From CAJBNH01 sp964447285 (lineage in GTDB: Bacteria > Myxococcota_A > UBA9042): a stretch of 64,000 nt of DNA. The notes beneath the pieces were generated by a model. It was not told where the DNA came from and searched no databases. It saw only the letters and a program-made list of their open reading frames with translations. The position numbers and the translations under genes were made by a program. Shown here one piece after another: positions 27,406 to 35,887 of the stretch. The stretch lies in the NCBI GenBank assembly GCA_964447285.1, contig CAYURO010000015.1:1-64000 (forward strand), in the 5' to 3' direction. Positions within the stretch are counted from its first letter, which is position 1. Every line of letters starts with the position of its first letter.

Positions 27406-29771
27406 GGGGAAACCTCCGGACCAGAGCCACCGTAAGGGCGCACCTGCTTGATCAGCAACGCCCGTTGTGGCCCGTGGAATTTGAACTCGATGTCCAGCGC
27501 CATCGCCGCGGGGCTCTGGCCGTATAGCGGCGCAAAATGGTCCTGCACCTTCATCGCCGCAAGAAACAAGGCGACCAGTTCGGCCGTCGAGAGCAAGGGC
27601 GTGTCGGGTGACAGGCTGGAGAAGCACTGCCGCGCCACCTGCAACCCCGCGGGAGCAGGCAGGATCGAGAAGATCTCCGGCGTCGCCCCGCCCTCAGGGT
27701 TGGTGACCGGCACCTCACCCTTCTGCACGTTGACGTACAGGCCCGCGACGCCGGGGTCGGCCAGGTTCTGGGTGATCAGCACACCGTTGGCCTGCTCGTC
27801 GGCGAACGCCGGCGTGACCGCGACGCCCATCCGCATCGCCAAGTGGTCGATGTTCCAGAAGGATCGCTCCTCGAACGCCCGCCAGCTCCACACCGATGCC
27901 CAGACCTGCCGCACCCGCTTGGCCGCCGACTTGCTGCCCGACGCGTTGGCGGCGACCGAGGTGTACAGGCCAGCCCCCGAAAACCCGGCCAGATCCTCGG
28001 CATTCGTGCTGGACCGCAGCCGCACATCCACGTCGCCCACCACCGCCAGCACCCGGTCGGCCAGCGCCTGCTCGAACGCCGGGTCTACCGGCGCCTGCTC
28101 GAAGTGGTTGCGCAGCCCCAGCAACACGGCGTCGCGCAGGACCGCGTCGGTCTGGAATGCCGCGTCCTGCAACAACCTTTTCGCGTGCGCCTGCAAGGTC
28201 TCGCTGCCTTCCGGCGGCTGGCACAGCGCCTTGGCCGCGTCGCACACTTGCGCCGGCCGGCCCGTACCCGCGCAACGGATCCGCGCCGCCTGACACCCGG
28301 CCGGCGTGACTTGCGTCGTCAGCGTGAACGCGCGGAACCAGCCGAACGGAATGGCGAAACCATCGGGAGACTTGTCCTTGAGCAGGTGCTTCAGCTCGGC
28401 CAGATTCGCCGCCTTGACGCCGACGGTCTGGGCATCGCCAAAGCCCAAGTCCGCGAACGCAGGCAGGTCCTTGCGCGTGTCGTCGCTGGGCGGTGTAAAC
28501 GGCGGCTTCTTCTGCGCGTCCCAAAACAGCTGCGCCTCGGCCAGCGTCGCCTCGCGCAGGTCCCAGCCGCCGTCCTGCACCTCAAACCGCACCAGCTTGC
28601 CCAGAAGTCCCGTGATCTTGGGGTCCTTGCCCGCATCCAGATAGGCAAGGTTCGGTGTGCCGCGGGTGCGGGCGGCGACGTTGACGTGCGCGAGAGGGGT
28701 CTGCAGCTCCTCGGTCATCGTCCCACCGACGATTGGCAGCTCGTTGGGCAGCCGGGTCAGCACCAGCACGTCGGTAAACGACACGACGGTCGTCAGCAGG
28801 TCCTCGGGCGAGAGGCGCCGCAGCGTGCCGAAGGCCAGACCGGGATTGAGGATCTGCACCGTCAGGCCACCGTAGAGCCGTTGCCGCGTCAGCCACGCCG
28901 AGCCCTGTTGGTCCAGAGGCTTGGGGTTGGCAGTCAGCTGCTGCTCCTGCACTTCTCCGGCGGGCAGGTAGGTCAGGCGGTCGAGCGGTCCGTGCAGCGA
29001 AAGAAAGCCGATGCGTTCCTCGATCAGCCGGTGCGCGCGGGCGGCCTGCACGGGCGTCAGATCGTCGCTGGGAAAGAATGTGAGCGTCATCGGTGCGTCA
29101 AACGTGCGCTGGCCGCCGCCGGCGTGGACCTTGGGGTAGAGCACCAGCGTGCCCGCCATCCCGGTGCGGTCGGCGCCGTGGTAGGTGGCCGTCTCAAACG
29201 CGGTCAGACTTCCCTGAAAGTTCAACACCTTCCATGCGAACACGTAGTGCAGTGGGTACTTCTTCGTGTCCTGGAAGTAGACCTCTGGCGTCGTGTCCAG
29301 CTTGCGCAGGTAGAACTTGACCGACAGCGACGGCCCCAGCTCCGTCACGGCAGAGTGCGCCATTTGTTCAAATAGCGTGCGTTGGTCCGACGCGAAGCCG
29401 GTCGCGTAGTTCTGGTTCTGGACGAGGGCAGGCAGCGCGTCCAGGGTGACGTCGGCGCCGGCGAGATCGCCCAACATCTTGGTCTGGAAGACGAATCCTG
29501 TCGCCTTGACAGTCAACAGGCTGGCGCTGGATCCGGCAAGGACGGTCACGCCCTGGGGGTCGCAGGTCAAGCCCGCAGTGGGCGACCCGCCGGGGCACGC
29601 GATGGACTGTGCGGGGCCAGACGGGGGAGCCAGCACCACGACGTAGGCTGCGGGTGTCGCCCCGCTGGCCTGGATGCGGACGAGCGTGGGCTCTGCGGTC
29701 GGCGCGGGGTCGGTGCCGCAGGCCAGCAGAACGACGCACAGGGGCAGCAGGGCGCGGGCAGAGGTTCGCAT
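27402..29771 (-). CDS. Lipoprotein with permuted phosphohistidine and PPDK-type ATP-grasp domains
   Basis: 789 residues. Lipobox LLAC (Cys18); a beta-rich N-terminal half of unknown fold to about 330. A PEP-utilising/phosphohistidine-type domain follows, with putative catalytic His362 in TPLAHVNVAARTRGTPNL, then a C-terminal ATP-binding domain of the PEP-synthase/PPDK type (about 448-789; VGVKAANLAEL, DVRLRSSTNAEDLAGFSGAGL, and terminal LDIEFK...LIKQVRPY). His domain before ATP domain is the order of glucan/water dikinases, reversed from PEP synthase. The lipobox predicts export, where ATP is scarce, so the reaction is uncertain. A 4-nt overlap links it to the next lipoprotein gene. Confidence 0.75.
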   Translation of the reverse strand: MRTSARALLPLCVVLLACGTDPAPTAEPTLVRIQASGATPAAYVVVLAPPSGPAQSIACPGGSPTAGLTCDPQGVTVLAGSSASLLTVKATGFVFQTKMLGDLAGADVTLDALPALVQNQNYATGFASDQRTLFEQMAHSAVTELGPSLSVKFYLRKLDTTPEVYFQDTKKYPLHYVFAWKVLNFQGSLTAFETATYHGADRTGMAGTLVLYPKVHAGGGQRTFDAPMTLTFFPSDDLTPVQAARAHRLIEERIGFLSLHGPLDRLTYLPAGEVQEQQLTANPKPLDQQGSAWLTRQRLYGGLTVQILNPGLAFGTLRRLSPEDLLTTVVSFTDVLVLTRLPNELPIVGGTMTEELQTPLAHVNVAARTRGTPNLAYLDAGKDPKITGLLGKLVRFEVQDGGWDLREATLAEAQLFWDAQKKPPFTPPSDDTRKDLPAFADLGFGDAQTVGVKAANLAELKHLLKDKSPDGFAIPFGWFRAFTLTTQVTPAGCQAARIRCAGTGRPAQVCDAAKALCQPPEGSETLQAHAKRLLQDAAFQTDAVLRDAVLLGLRNHFEQAPVDPAFEQALADRVLAVVGDVDVRLRSSTNAEDLAGFSGAGLYTSVAANASGSKSAAKRVRQVWASVWSWRAFEERSFWNIDHLAMRMGVAVTPAFADEQANGVLITQNLADPGVAGLYVNVQKGEVPVTNPEGGATPEIFSILPAPAGLQVARQCFSSLSPDTPLLSTAELVALFLAAMKVQDHFAPLYGQSPAAMALDIEFKFHGPQRALLIKQVRPYGGSGPEVSP

Positions 29772-29957
29772 GGCAACCACAGGTGACCGGGGGGAATTCG
29801 CCGGACGAGGCGCACAGGTTAGCGGGTTTGCCGAGCGGGGGCGAGAAGTCCGACTTGCATTGGCACCCCACGCCGGACAATGGCAGACTGCCGGGTGGCC
29901 ACGTCGTCGTACCGTTTGCGTACCTCTGCACTTGCGCCGCCCCCCGCGAGGTCGTTC
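29772..29957. promoter_or_regulatory. Divergent intergenic region
   Basis: These 186 bp separate the dikinase-like lipoprotein operon (minus) from the alpha/beta-hydrolase lipoprotein (plus). It should carry both promoters; I see no clear -35/-10 pair or operator. Confidence 0.35.
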
Positions 29958-31067
29958 ATGTCGCTGCAATCCCTGCGATCCTGGCTTGCGCTCTGCCTGT
30001 TCGCGTTGTGGACCGGCTGCATCGTCAACCCGGTGCCGACGCCCGGACCGTACGAGGGCAGGACCGACCCCACCGCGCAGGACATCGTCTACGCCGGCGA
30101 CGCAGCGACCGATGCGTCGGTCTTTCCCGACACCACCATCAGCGACGCGACCGGCCTGACCGACAGCGACGGCGCGGAGGACAACGCGTTCGACGTCACC
30201 CCAGCGACCGCCAGCGACCCGTTGATCGCCTCGTTCCTGCCCAAGGCCACCGACCCGGCGATCGACACTGCGCTTTTGCCCCACGTCGCCATGGTCAAGA
30301 CCAGCGGCCTGCTGCCCGACCGCCTGCTGGTGCACCTGTCGGGGACGGGTGGCAACCCTGCGAACGCTCAGCTGTTTCTGCGCGAGGCGGCACTGCTGGG
30401 CCACGCGGCGCTGGGGCTCGAGTACCCGAACACGCCGGCCGTCGCCACGATCTGCGGCGACTCGACGTACTGCTACGAGTCGGTGCGGATGGAGATCCTC
30501 GACGGCGTCGACCGCACGGACAAGGTGACGATCACGCCCGCCAACAGCATCCGCAACCGTCTGGTCAAGGCCCTGCAGTTCCTGGACAAGCACGACCCGG
30601 GCCACGGCTGGGGCGCGTTCGTCGTCAACGGCGAGCCCAAGTGGTCGGCGATCCTGATCTCGGGGCACTCGCAGGGCGGCGGGCACGCGGCAATGATCGG
30701 CAAGCTGCACGAGACGGCCGGCGTGCTGATGTTCGCGTCGGTGGTCGACTCGGCCAAGGGCCAGCCCGCGTTCTGGGTCACAAGCTCCCACGCTACGCCG
30801 CTCGACCGCTATTTCGGCTTTGCGCACACGCAAGATCCCTTGTTCCCTGCGATCTCGGCCAACTGGACGGCGCTGGGAATGGGCGCCAAGGGTCAGCACA
30901 TCGACGTCGACAAGGCCGCGCCGCCGTACCTGAGCGCACGGATGCTCGTGACGTCGTTGCCCAGCGACCATCCGCACCTGGCAGTCGTCGGGGACGAAGC
31001 GACCCCCTTGGACGGCGACGGCGAGCCCGCGTATGCCCAAGTGTGGCGGCACATGATTGGCTTGTAG
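29958..31067 (+). CDS. Alpha/beta-hydrolase-fold lipoprotein
   Basis: 369 residues. Lipobox WTGC (Cys21) then an acidic Asp/Thr-rich linker to about residue 75. The hydrolase domain shows LLVHLSGTGGNPANA (oxyanion-type loop), the nucleophile elbow GHSQGGGHAA, and a late SDHPHLAVV segment that could supply the catalytic histidine. Likely a surface or periplasmic esterase or depolymerase; the substrate is unknown. It converges on a metallophosphoesterase gene with 6 bp between stops. Confidence 0.75.
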   Translation: MSLQSLRSWLALCLFALWTGCIVNPVPTPGPYEGRTDPTAQDIVYAGDAATDASVFPDTTISDATGLTDSDGAEDNAFDVTPATASDPLIASFLPKATDPAIDTALLPHVAMVKTSGLLPDRLLVHLSGTGGNPANAQLFLREAALLGHAALGLEYPNTPAVATICGDSTYCYESVRMEILDGVDRTDKVTITPANSIRNRLVKALQFLDKHDPGHGWGAFVVNGEPKWSAILISGHSQGGGHAAMIGKLHETAGVLMFASVVDSAKGQPAFWVTSSHATPLDRYFGFAHTQDPLFPAISANWTALGMGAKGQHIDVDKAAPPYLSARMLVTSLPSDHPHLAVVGDEATPLDGDGEPAYAQVWRHMIGL

Positions 31068-31073
31068 CGCTGA

Positions 31074-32096
31074 CTAGTTGAACGGAACGTCGACCAGCTC
31101 GTGCGCATACGCGAAGTGGTCGCCCTGCCCCGTCACCGTCACCAGGCGCAAGCGCACCGTCTCGCCGGCCCAAGGCGACGCCGTCACGAACGTCTCGTAC
31201 CCCGCGTCTTTCTGCACGTCCTGCCAGTCGAAGTGGTAGTGACCGCCGAACGCGCCGTACACCAGGTTGCCGACCGGACCCACCAATGCGTTCACCTTGG
31301 CCATCTCGTTCACGTCGAGTCCGCCCGGAAACAGGTGCAGGGGGTTGTGCGAGAACAGCACCACGCTCTCGTCGGGCCGCGCGCCCAAGTTCTGGATCTG
31401 CTGGGCAAACCAGGGCCAGGTGCCGCCGGGAAAGTCGTGAAGGTCGCCTTGCTCTCCCGTGATCTTGCCGTCGTTGCGCGGCCCGGTGTCGACGCCCAGA
31501 AAGCGCACGCCGCCCAGGTCGAACGCCACGCTTTGGAACCAGTACTTCGTGCCACCGGCGTCGGTCGTGGGCGCGGGCACCCGTTGGTAGTTGCTGAGAA
31601 CCTGCGTGACGGTCGCGTCGTTGGCGCTGAAGACCTGGTCAAACAGCTCCTGGTCGCCGTGGTGGAACTCGTTGTCGCCGATGATCGGAACATAGGGCAT
31701 CGACAGCTGATTCAGCAGATCTCGCGACCTCGCCACCCCCTCGCCATAACCGATGTCGCCCAGCACCAGCACCACTTGGATGTTCCGCTCGGCGGCGTGC
31801 GCGTTCAGCCACTGCACCGCAGCGACCGACTTCTGGTACAGCTCGCCCTCGTCCGTAATGTGCAGGTCGGCCAGAATCACGAACGCAAACGCCCCCTTTG
31901 CCTCGGGCACGACCGTCGTCGCGTCCGTCGGCAAGTCCGTCGTGGCATCGGACCCGTCGCCGGCCACGTCCCATCCAACGGCAGCGTCCACTGGATCAGC
32001 CGGGTCAGCCCCCCCGCCGCACGCCGCCGCCTCAAGGGTCAACAGAACGGCGAAAACGAGCAACGTATGCGGCCGTCGCAGGCCCAGAAGCGTCAT
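31074..32096 (-). CDS. Metallophosphoesterase (calcineurin-like) lipoprotein
   Basis: 340 residues. Lipoprotein-type signal with AAAC (Cys26; weak lipobox), acidic linker, then the calcineurin-like metal-site motifs in order: ADLH, GDIGYG, GDNEFH (in place of the usual GNHE), SHNPLH and GGHYHF. The fold hydrolyses phosphomonoesters or diesters using two metals; an exported purple-acid-phosphatase-like role is plausible. The start at 32096 has GGAG 8 nt upstream; 32114 is an alternative. The changed GNH(E/D) motif keeps a metal-binding Asn and His. Confidence 0.8.
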   Translation of the reverse strand: MTLLGLRRPHTLLVFAVLLTLEAAACGGGADPADPVDAAVGWDVAGDGSDATTDLPTDATTVVPEAKGAFAFVILADLHITDEGELYQKSVAAVQWLNAHAAERNIQVVLVLGDIGYGEGVARSRDLLNQLSMPYVPIIGDNEFHHGDQELFDQVFSANDATVTQVLSNYQRVPAPTTDAGGTKYWFQSVAFDLGGVRFLGVDTGPRNDGKITGEQGDLHDFPGGTWPWFAQQIQNLGARPDESVVLFSHNPLHLFPGGLDVNEMAKVNALVGPVGNLVYGAFGGHYHFDWQDVQKDAGYETFVTASPWAGETVRLRLVTVTGQGDHFAYAHELVDVPFN

Positions 32097-32422
32097 GTGC
32101 GGACTCCGAATCATGCGTGTGGAGGACGACCGATGCCCGACATGGCCCAGTCGCCTCTGAGGGCCTGCCACCTGCCACGGCAGCACGACCCAAGCGTCCG
32201 ACTTTCTCCGGGGGAGTACAACCCAACCGCGCTGCGACGCCTATCCGCGACGCTGGCGGCTGGAAGATCCACCGAGACCCTTGGGCAATCCCCTCGCATT
32301 GACGCGGAACTGCTTTATTTTCGTTGACTTTTCCGCCCAAGACAAGCGACACTCCCCGCCCATTGGCCCGTGTTGTCCGCACCACAGGTCGCCCGACTGG
32401 TCCCCGCACCCGGAGTCCGATC
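32097..32422. other. Intergenic stretch without a recognised gene
   Basis: 326 bp between the divergent metallophosphoesterase and histone-like genes. It contains a relatively AT-rich patch at about 32305-32335 that may belong to the promoter of the plus-strand gene, but no clear -35/-10 spacing, RNA gene or conserved frame. Confidence 0.35.
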
Positions 32423-32860
32423 ATGAAAGCTGCCAAGTCCCGAACCGTTGCGACCGCCGCCCGGAAGTCCGGCAAGCCCGCGACCTCGCCTGCCGCCAAG
32501 GCTGCCGCCCCCGTGGCGCGCCCCGCGATCAAGCCGGCCAAGGTCCTGAAGCCCCGCGCTCCGTCCACCCGGCCCGCATGGTGGGATGCGGCGATCCAGA
32601 CCGCCTGGAACGACGCCAAGGCTGCCGTGATTGCCCGCAGCGACGAGCAGGCCGAGGCCAGCGAGGCACTTGCACCCACCGTTTCTCGACCCGCGATTGC
32701 CTTCGGTTACGGCGCGCGGCATGCCTATCCCGGCGATTGGAATCAGGAAGTGGAGCAGAAGCTGGCGGAGGACTGGCGCGTGTTCGGTCTGGAGGCGATC
32801 GCCGCTTGGGATCTGGTGCGCGGCACCATCCAGCGCGTGTGGGCCGACGCCTCCAAGTAG
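32423..32860 (+). CDS. Small basic protein with a histone-H1-like Lys/Ala/Pro-rich N-terminus
   Basis: 145 residues. The first 60 are Lys/Ala/Pro-rich with AAKS, KPAT and AAAPVARP-like repeats, resembling H1-like C-termini of bacterial nucleoid proteins. The remainder is a small alpha-helical domain with conserved-looking aromatics (RPAWWDAAIQTAW, HAYPGDWNQEVEQKLAEDW). GGAG precedes the ATG at 32423 by 8 nt. It has no signal peptide. DNA or RNA binding is an inference from composition alone. A run of 11 C follows directly after its stop. Confidence 0.65.
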   Translation: MKAAKSRTVATAARKSGKPATSPAAKAAAPVARPAIKPAKVLKPRAPSTRPAWWDAAIQTAWNDAKAAVIARSDEQAEASEALAPTVSRPAIAFGYGARHAYPGDWNQEVEQKLAEDWRVFGLEAIAAWDLVRGTIQRVWADASK

Positions 32861-32871
32861 CCCCCCCCCCC
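32861..32871 (+). repeat. Poly-C tract (11 C)
   Basis: Eleven consecutive cytosines directly follow the stop codon of the histone-like gene. It could slip during replication. An identical-length tract lies at 55807-55817. Confidence 0.9.
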
Positions 32872-32906
32872 GATTGACTTGAACGTATTTCTTGGCGATT
32901 TCGCTG

Positions 32907-33836
32907 TCAGCCGCGCCGCTTGGCTGCGACGAAGGCGAGTCCCGCTGCATTGAGCTCGCGATCGTGGCGCAGCAGCTCCCGCTCGCGGGTATCCAGCTGT
33001 ATGCCCGCTGCGGCCAGCTTGCGGTCGAACAGCGCATCGATCCGCTTGAAGCAGAACGCTTCCAGCGCGCCGTTGGGCAGGTCGCAGACCACTGCCGCTT
33101 CCAGCACCGCCTCCGACGCATCGATCCAGTCCAGCAGGTCCTCAGCCCCGGCGGCCAAGTCGGTGATCGGCCCGAAGTGCGTCAAAAGTGCACGATCCGC
33201 ACCCGTGGCGACGATGCGACGAACGGCAGCGCGGGCCTCCGGAGCATCGAACTCGGTAGGGCTGGTCGAGGGGAAAAGGAAGCGCCTTCCGCGCTGCAAG
33301 GTCGGATAGCACAAGCCAAAGGCGTCACCCGTCAGCACGTCGCCCCGATGCGCGTCCAGGATACACATGTGGTGGTTGGCATGACCGCGGGTGTGCAGAA
33401 ACTCGAGCTCGCGGCTGCCCAGCGGCACACGCTCACCGTCGCCCACGACACGCACCCGCGAGGCGGCGATTGGGGCGATGACCCCGTACAGCCGCTCGAA
33501 AGTCTCGTCGCCATAGACCACGCGCGCGCTCGCCTCCAGTCTGGACGGGTCGAGCAAGTGACGCTCAGCCCTGGGGTGGCAAAGCACGGTCGCGTTCGGG
33601 CACGCTGCCGCCAGCGCCCCCGTGCCACCCGCGTGGTCCAGATGCACATGCGTGACGATGATCCAGCGCACGTCGGCCGGCTCGAGGCCCTCTGCCGTCA
33701 GGGCGCCCAGCAGCCGTGGCACCGCCTGAGCCGTGTTGTTGTCGACAAACGCCGCCTCGGCGCCGCCGCGCAGCAGATAGGCCGCGGCGAACTCCGGTTG
33801 GTTCAGGTAGAAGCAGTCAAGGGTGCGGGTCGGCAT
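32907..33836 (-). CDS. Metallo-beta-lactamase-fold hydrolase
   Basis: 309 residues. The zinc motif THVHLDHAGG is complete, with later ligands in the HTRGHANHHM region, LTGDAFG and LLTHFGP. It resembles MBL-fold hydrolases acting on thioesters or lactones (glyoxalase-II-like), but the substrate cannot be read from sequence. The ATG at 33836 (MPTRTLDCFYL) is chosen over 33902 because the upstream residues are not conserved in style. It lies 90 bp downstream of the aminotransferase gene on the same strand. Confidence 0.85.
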   Translation of the reverse strand: MPTRTLDCFYLNQPEFAAAYLLRGGAEAAFVDNNTAQAVPRLLGALTAEGLEPADVRWIIVTHVHLDHAGGTGALAAACPNATVLCHPRAERHLLDPSRLEASARVVYGDETFERLYGVIAPIAASRVRVVGDGERVPLGSRELEFLHTRGHANHHMCILDAHRGDVLTGDAFGLCYPTLQRGRRFLFPSTSPTEFDAPEARAAVRRIVATGADRALLTHFGPITDLAAGAEDLLDWIDASEAVLEAAVVCDLPNGALEAFCFKRIDALFDRKLAAAGIQLDTRERELLRHDRELNAAGLAFVAAKRRG

Positions 33837-33926
33837 GGGCGGAAGAATCGGATGCGTGCGGCCGAAGGTCAAGCACCGATGCAACCCCGCACCCCAAGGC
33901 AACTGTGCGCAATGTGCACCAAACGG

Positions 33927-35075
33927 TCACAAACGTGACAGCCGCTCGACGGCGCCGATCTGGGTGGCGTCGGACTTGGCAAAGCACAGGCGCGCCAACC
34001 GCTGGCCCTTCGGAGGCTCGGCATAGAACGGCGACAGCGGGATCGTCGTCACCCCGTGCTCGATCGTCAGCCAGCGGGCAAACGCCAGATCGTCGAGATC
34101 GCTGACCGCCGAGTAGTCGACCAGCTGGAAGTAGCCGCCCAGCACCGGAAGCACGCCCAGCCGCGTCTGCTGCAGCATCTGCGCAAAGCGATCGCGCTTG
34201 GCCTGGTAGAACGCGCCCAGCCCCTGATGATGCTCTGGGTGGTCGCGCAGCATCAACGCAAGGCCGTGCTGGGCCGGGGCGAACGTGCAGAAGCTGTTGT
34301 ACTGGTGGACCTTTTGCACCTCGATGCTCAGGACCTTGGGCGCCACGGCATAGCCGATCTTCCAGCCCGTGCAGTGGTAGGTCTTGCCGAAGCTGGAGAT
34401 GACGACGCTGCGGGCGGCCAGCTCGGGATAGCGCAGCACGCTCAGGTGCTGGCGACCGTCGAACACGATGTGCTCGTAGACCTCGTCCGACAGCACGATG
34501 ATGCCTGTTTGATGCACCGTTCGGGTCAACTCTTCGATGTCGCGCTCGTCGAACAGGGCGCCCGTGGGGTTGTGGGGGCTGTTGACGAACAGCATGCGCG
34601 TCTTGGGCGTCACGGCTGCACGCACGCGATCCCAGTCGACGGCGAACGTCTTGGGGTCGAGCGGCACGTGGACGGCGCGCGCCCCGGCAAGGGTGATGGC
34701 CGGGTCGTAGCAGTCGTAACACGGGTCGAGCACGATGACTTCGTCGCCCGGATGCACCAGCCCCAGCACGGTATTGAAGATCGCCTGACTCGCACCGGCC
34801 ATCACTGTAATGTCGGTGTCGGGGTCGACCGTCGCGCCGTACTCGCGCTGCACCTTGTCGGCAATCGCCTGACGCAGCGGCAGGATGCCCGGCATGGGCG
34901 CGTACTGGTTCTTGCCATCGCGCGCCGCCTGGGCCATCGCCTCGATCAGCTCGGCCGGTGGGTCGAAGTCGGGAAAGCCCTGGCCGAGGTTGAGGGCGCG
35001 GTGCTGCACGGCCAGCGCGGACATCACGCTGAAGATGGTCGTGCCGACTTGGGGAAGCCTGGTCTGGACTTGCAT
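33927..35075 (-). CDS. PLP-dependent aminotransferase, YbdL / kynurenine-aminotransferase type
   Basis: 382 residues, matching YbdL-like methionine aminotransferases (386). Fold-type I features: LNLGQGFPDFDPP near the N-terminus, NSPHNPTGALF, LSDEVYEHIVF, and the PLP lysine in SSFGKTYHCTGWKIGY, with the terminal arginine segment QRLARLCFAK. Such enzymes transfer the amino group of methionine, kynurenine or aromatic amino acids to 2-oxo acids. It is divergent from the TetR gene 200 bp away, so the TetR operator may also control it. Confidence 0.88.
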   Translation of the reverse strand: MQVQTRLPQVGTTIFSVMSALAVQHRALNLGQGFPDFDPPAELIEAMAQAARDGKNQYAPMPGILPLRQAIADKVQREYGATVDPDTDITVMAGASQAIFNTVLGLVHPGDEVIVLDPCYDCYDPAITLAGARAVHVPLDPKTFAVDWDRVRAAVTPKTRMLFVNSPHNPTGALFDERDIEELTRTVHQTGIIVLSDEVYEHIVFDGRQHLSVLRYPELAARSVVISSFGKTYHCTGWKIGYAVAPKVLSIEVQKVHQYNSFCTFAPAQHGLALMLRDHPEHHQGLGAFYQAKRDRFAQMLQQTRLGVLPVLGGYFQLVDYSAVSDLDDLAFARWLTIEHGVTTIPLSPFYAEPPKGQRLARLCFAKSDATQIGAVERLSRL

Positions 35076-35214
35076 GGGCCTGTTCCAAAGGGGGTGGGCG
35101 CCGCGACGGGCGTTGGGCGAAGGCCGCGGACGATACCCGGAAGCGTGGTCTTGCGACAGGGGCAGCCTGCTCAACCGCTGCAGCTGGTCTGCGGGCGTTC
35201 CCCTACCACCTTCC

Positions 35215-35256
35215 TTGACACCCTGTCAGGGATTCCATAACCTGACACTCTGTCAA
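35215..35256. promoter_or_regulatory. Double-palindrome operator upstream of the TetR gene
   Basis: Two 16-bp arms, TTGACACCCTGTCAGG (35215-35230) and CCTGACACTCTGTCAA (35241-35256), are inverted copies separated by 10 bp. Each arm is itself a palindrome TGACA-N3-TGTCA, with centres 27 bp apart. The left TTGACA doubles as a consensus -35 box. The position 20 bp before the TetR start and between divergent genes fits an autoregulatory operator. Confidence 0.75.
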
Positions 35257-35275
35257 GCCAACCGGAGCCCCCATT

Positions 35276-35887
35276 ATGCCGCGTCCCGTCGACCATGAAC
35301 GGCGAGCCGATCTCGCGTTGCGCGCCCTCGCCTTCATCCGCTCGCAGGGCATGCGCCGGGTGACGATGAGCGAGCTGGCGACCGCGCTGGACATCGGCCG
35401 CCCTGCCCTCTACTGGTACTTCCGCAATCTGGGCGAGGTGTTCGAGGCCGTGCTGGCCGTGATCCTCGAGCGTCAGCGCGACCATCTTGTGGCGGGTCTG
35501 GAGGGGTTGGAGGGTCCACTCGAGATCGTCGAGGCGTGGATGCGCGGCGTGGTCGCCTTCTACGCCGAGGACCCGCAGCTGCTGCCGGTTCTGGTTCAGC
35601 TGTGGGCACTTGGCGAGCCCGAACACCCCGAGCGCGTGCTCGACGCCGCCCGTGACTTTGCCCGCACGCTGCAAGAGGCCGCGACCCACCTGCTGCGAGA
35701 CGCCATCGCGGAGGGACGGGTGCGCGACTGCGACGTGGTGGTGCTGACCGACCTGTGCGCGGCAACGCTGGATGGCTTGTTGATCCAGCAGGTTCGCTCG
35801 GGCACCGACCCTCTGCCCGCCTTGGACCTGTTCTGTCGTCGCGTGCTGGACCCGCTGCGTCCGGCCGCCCCCGGGAGCCTGTCATGA
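35276..35887 (+). CDS. TetR-family transcriptional regulator
   Basis: 203 residues. The N-terminal 60 form the TetR helix-turn-helix (ALAFIRSQGMRRVTMSELATALDIGRPALYWYFRN), quoted here in outline as the TMSELA...PALYWYF pattern; the rest is the variable ligand-binding helical domain. The ATG at 35276 has GGAG 9 nt upstream. Its stop overlaps the start of the C45-type hydrolase gene (ATGA), so the two are co-translated. The double palindrome just upstream suggests autorepression. The ligand is unknown. Confidence 0.88.
   Translation: MPRPVDHERRADLALRALAFIRSQGMRRVTMSELATALDIGRPALYWYFRNLGEVFEAVLAVILERQRDHLVAGLEGLEGPLEIVEAWMRGVVAFYAEDPQLLPVLVQLWALGEPEHPERVLDAARDFARTLQEAATHLLRDAIAEGRVRDCDVVVLTDLCAATLDGLLIQQVRSGTDPLPALDLFCRRVLDPLRPAAPGSLS

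Noticed and set aside
29772..31052. Upstream extension of the dikinase-like frame to a 1216-residue protein
   Set aside because: The extension runs antisense through the hydrolase gene and has no coding character; the lipoprotein signal at 29771 marks the start.
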